Source: Pedobacter sp. (GTDB lineage Bacteria > Bacteroidota > Bacteroidia > Sphingobacteriales > Sphingobacteriaceae). From it: a stretch of DNA of 5,266 nucleotides. The DNA lies in NCBI GenBank assembly GCA_028287885.1, contig JAQBOT010000113.1:1-5266 (forward strand). Reading direction: 5' to 3'. Every line of letters begins with the position of its first letter. Within the stretch, counting starts at the first letter, position 1. Shown piece after piece: positions 5,201-5,266 of the stretch. Both the position numbers and the translations under genes were made by a program. A model generated the notes under the pieces. The model saw nothing but the letters and a program-made list of their open reading frames with translations. It did no database searches and was not told where the DNA came from.

Positions 5201-5266
5201 ATGCAACAGGAAGAAGTTTTACTGAAAGAAAATAAGGACCGTTTTGTTCTATTGCCTTTTAAGTAC
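5201..5266 (+). CDS. nrdB: Ribonucleoside-diphosphate reductase small (beta) subunit, 5' end only
   Basis: The ATG at 5201 opens a frame that runs off the window after 22 codons. The peptide contains ENKDRFVLLPFKY, which is the characteristic N-terminal start of class Ia NrdB in Bacteroidota (typically ENKDRFVLxPI). NrdB carries the di-iron/tyrosyl radical cofactor that starts reduction of ribonucleotides by NrdA. The metal ligands lie beyond the window, so the call rests on the N-terminal motif. The upstream bases are A-rich (ACAATAAAGC) without a Shine-Dalgarno sequence, as in the other genes here. Confidence 0.75.
   Translation, partial: MQQEEVLLKENKDRFVLLPFKY

Overview
The window looks like chromosomal DNA from a Bacteroidota bacterium, most likely of the Sphingobacteriaceae type (Pedobacter/Mucilaginibacter-like). 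The reasons are the AT-leaning composition, A-rich start regions without strong Shine-Dalgarno sequences, several matches to the Bacteroidota -33/-7 promoter (TTTG ... TAnnTTTG), and protein style (a GAF-type soluble histidine kinase, a lipoprotein MsrB, a short RlpA-like protein, sucD without an adjacent sucC). The lineage is inferred from these features, not from a database match. All confident genes are on the + strand.

Layout. 18-43 is a strong hairpin terminator closing an upstream gene that lies outside the window. 165-2588 holds a two-gene signalling operon: a FIST-domain sensor protein followed with zero spacing (TAA|ATG) by a soluble histidine kinase. 2589-2914 is intergenic. It holds a near-perfect promoter (2648-2678) that runs almost at once into a terminator-like hairpin (2697-2735), then a second promoter (2865-2896) that serves sucD. 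2915-3787 is sucD, the succinyl-CoA synthetase alpha subunit, closed by an excellent terminator (3813-3849). 3912-4394 is a lipoprotein-type MsrB, closed by a hairpin (4415-4467). 4525-4905 is a small secreted RlpA-like double-psi beta-barrel protein. 4906-5200 is intergenic, with an isolated -7 box overlapped by an inverted repeat and a possible small minus-strand ORF. 5201 to the window edge is the first 22 codons of nrdB (ribonucleotide reductase small subunit).

How the genes work together. The only clear functional unit is the FIST-kinase pair. It resembles the NosP/NahK-type arrangement, in which a cytoplasmic FIST protein controls the autophosphorylation of a co-transcribed kinase; no response regulator is in the window. 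The remaining genes are separate single-gene units (TCA cycle, methionine sulfoxide repair, cell wall, deoxynucleotide synthesis), each with its own promoter or terminator signals.

I see no mobile element, CRISPR array, tRNA or rRNA. The items most worth a second look are the FIST-kinase pair, the promoter-plus-terminator unit at 2648-2735, and the RlpA-like protein that lacks two usually conserved acidic residues.
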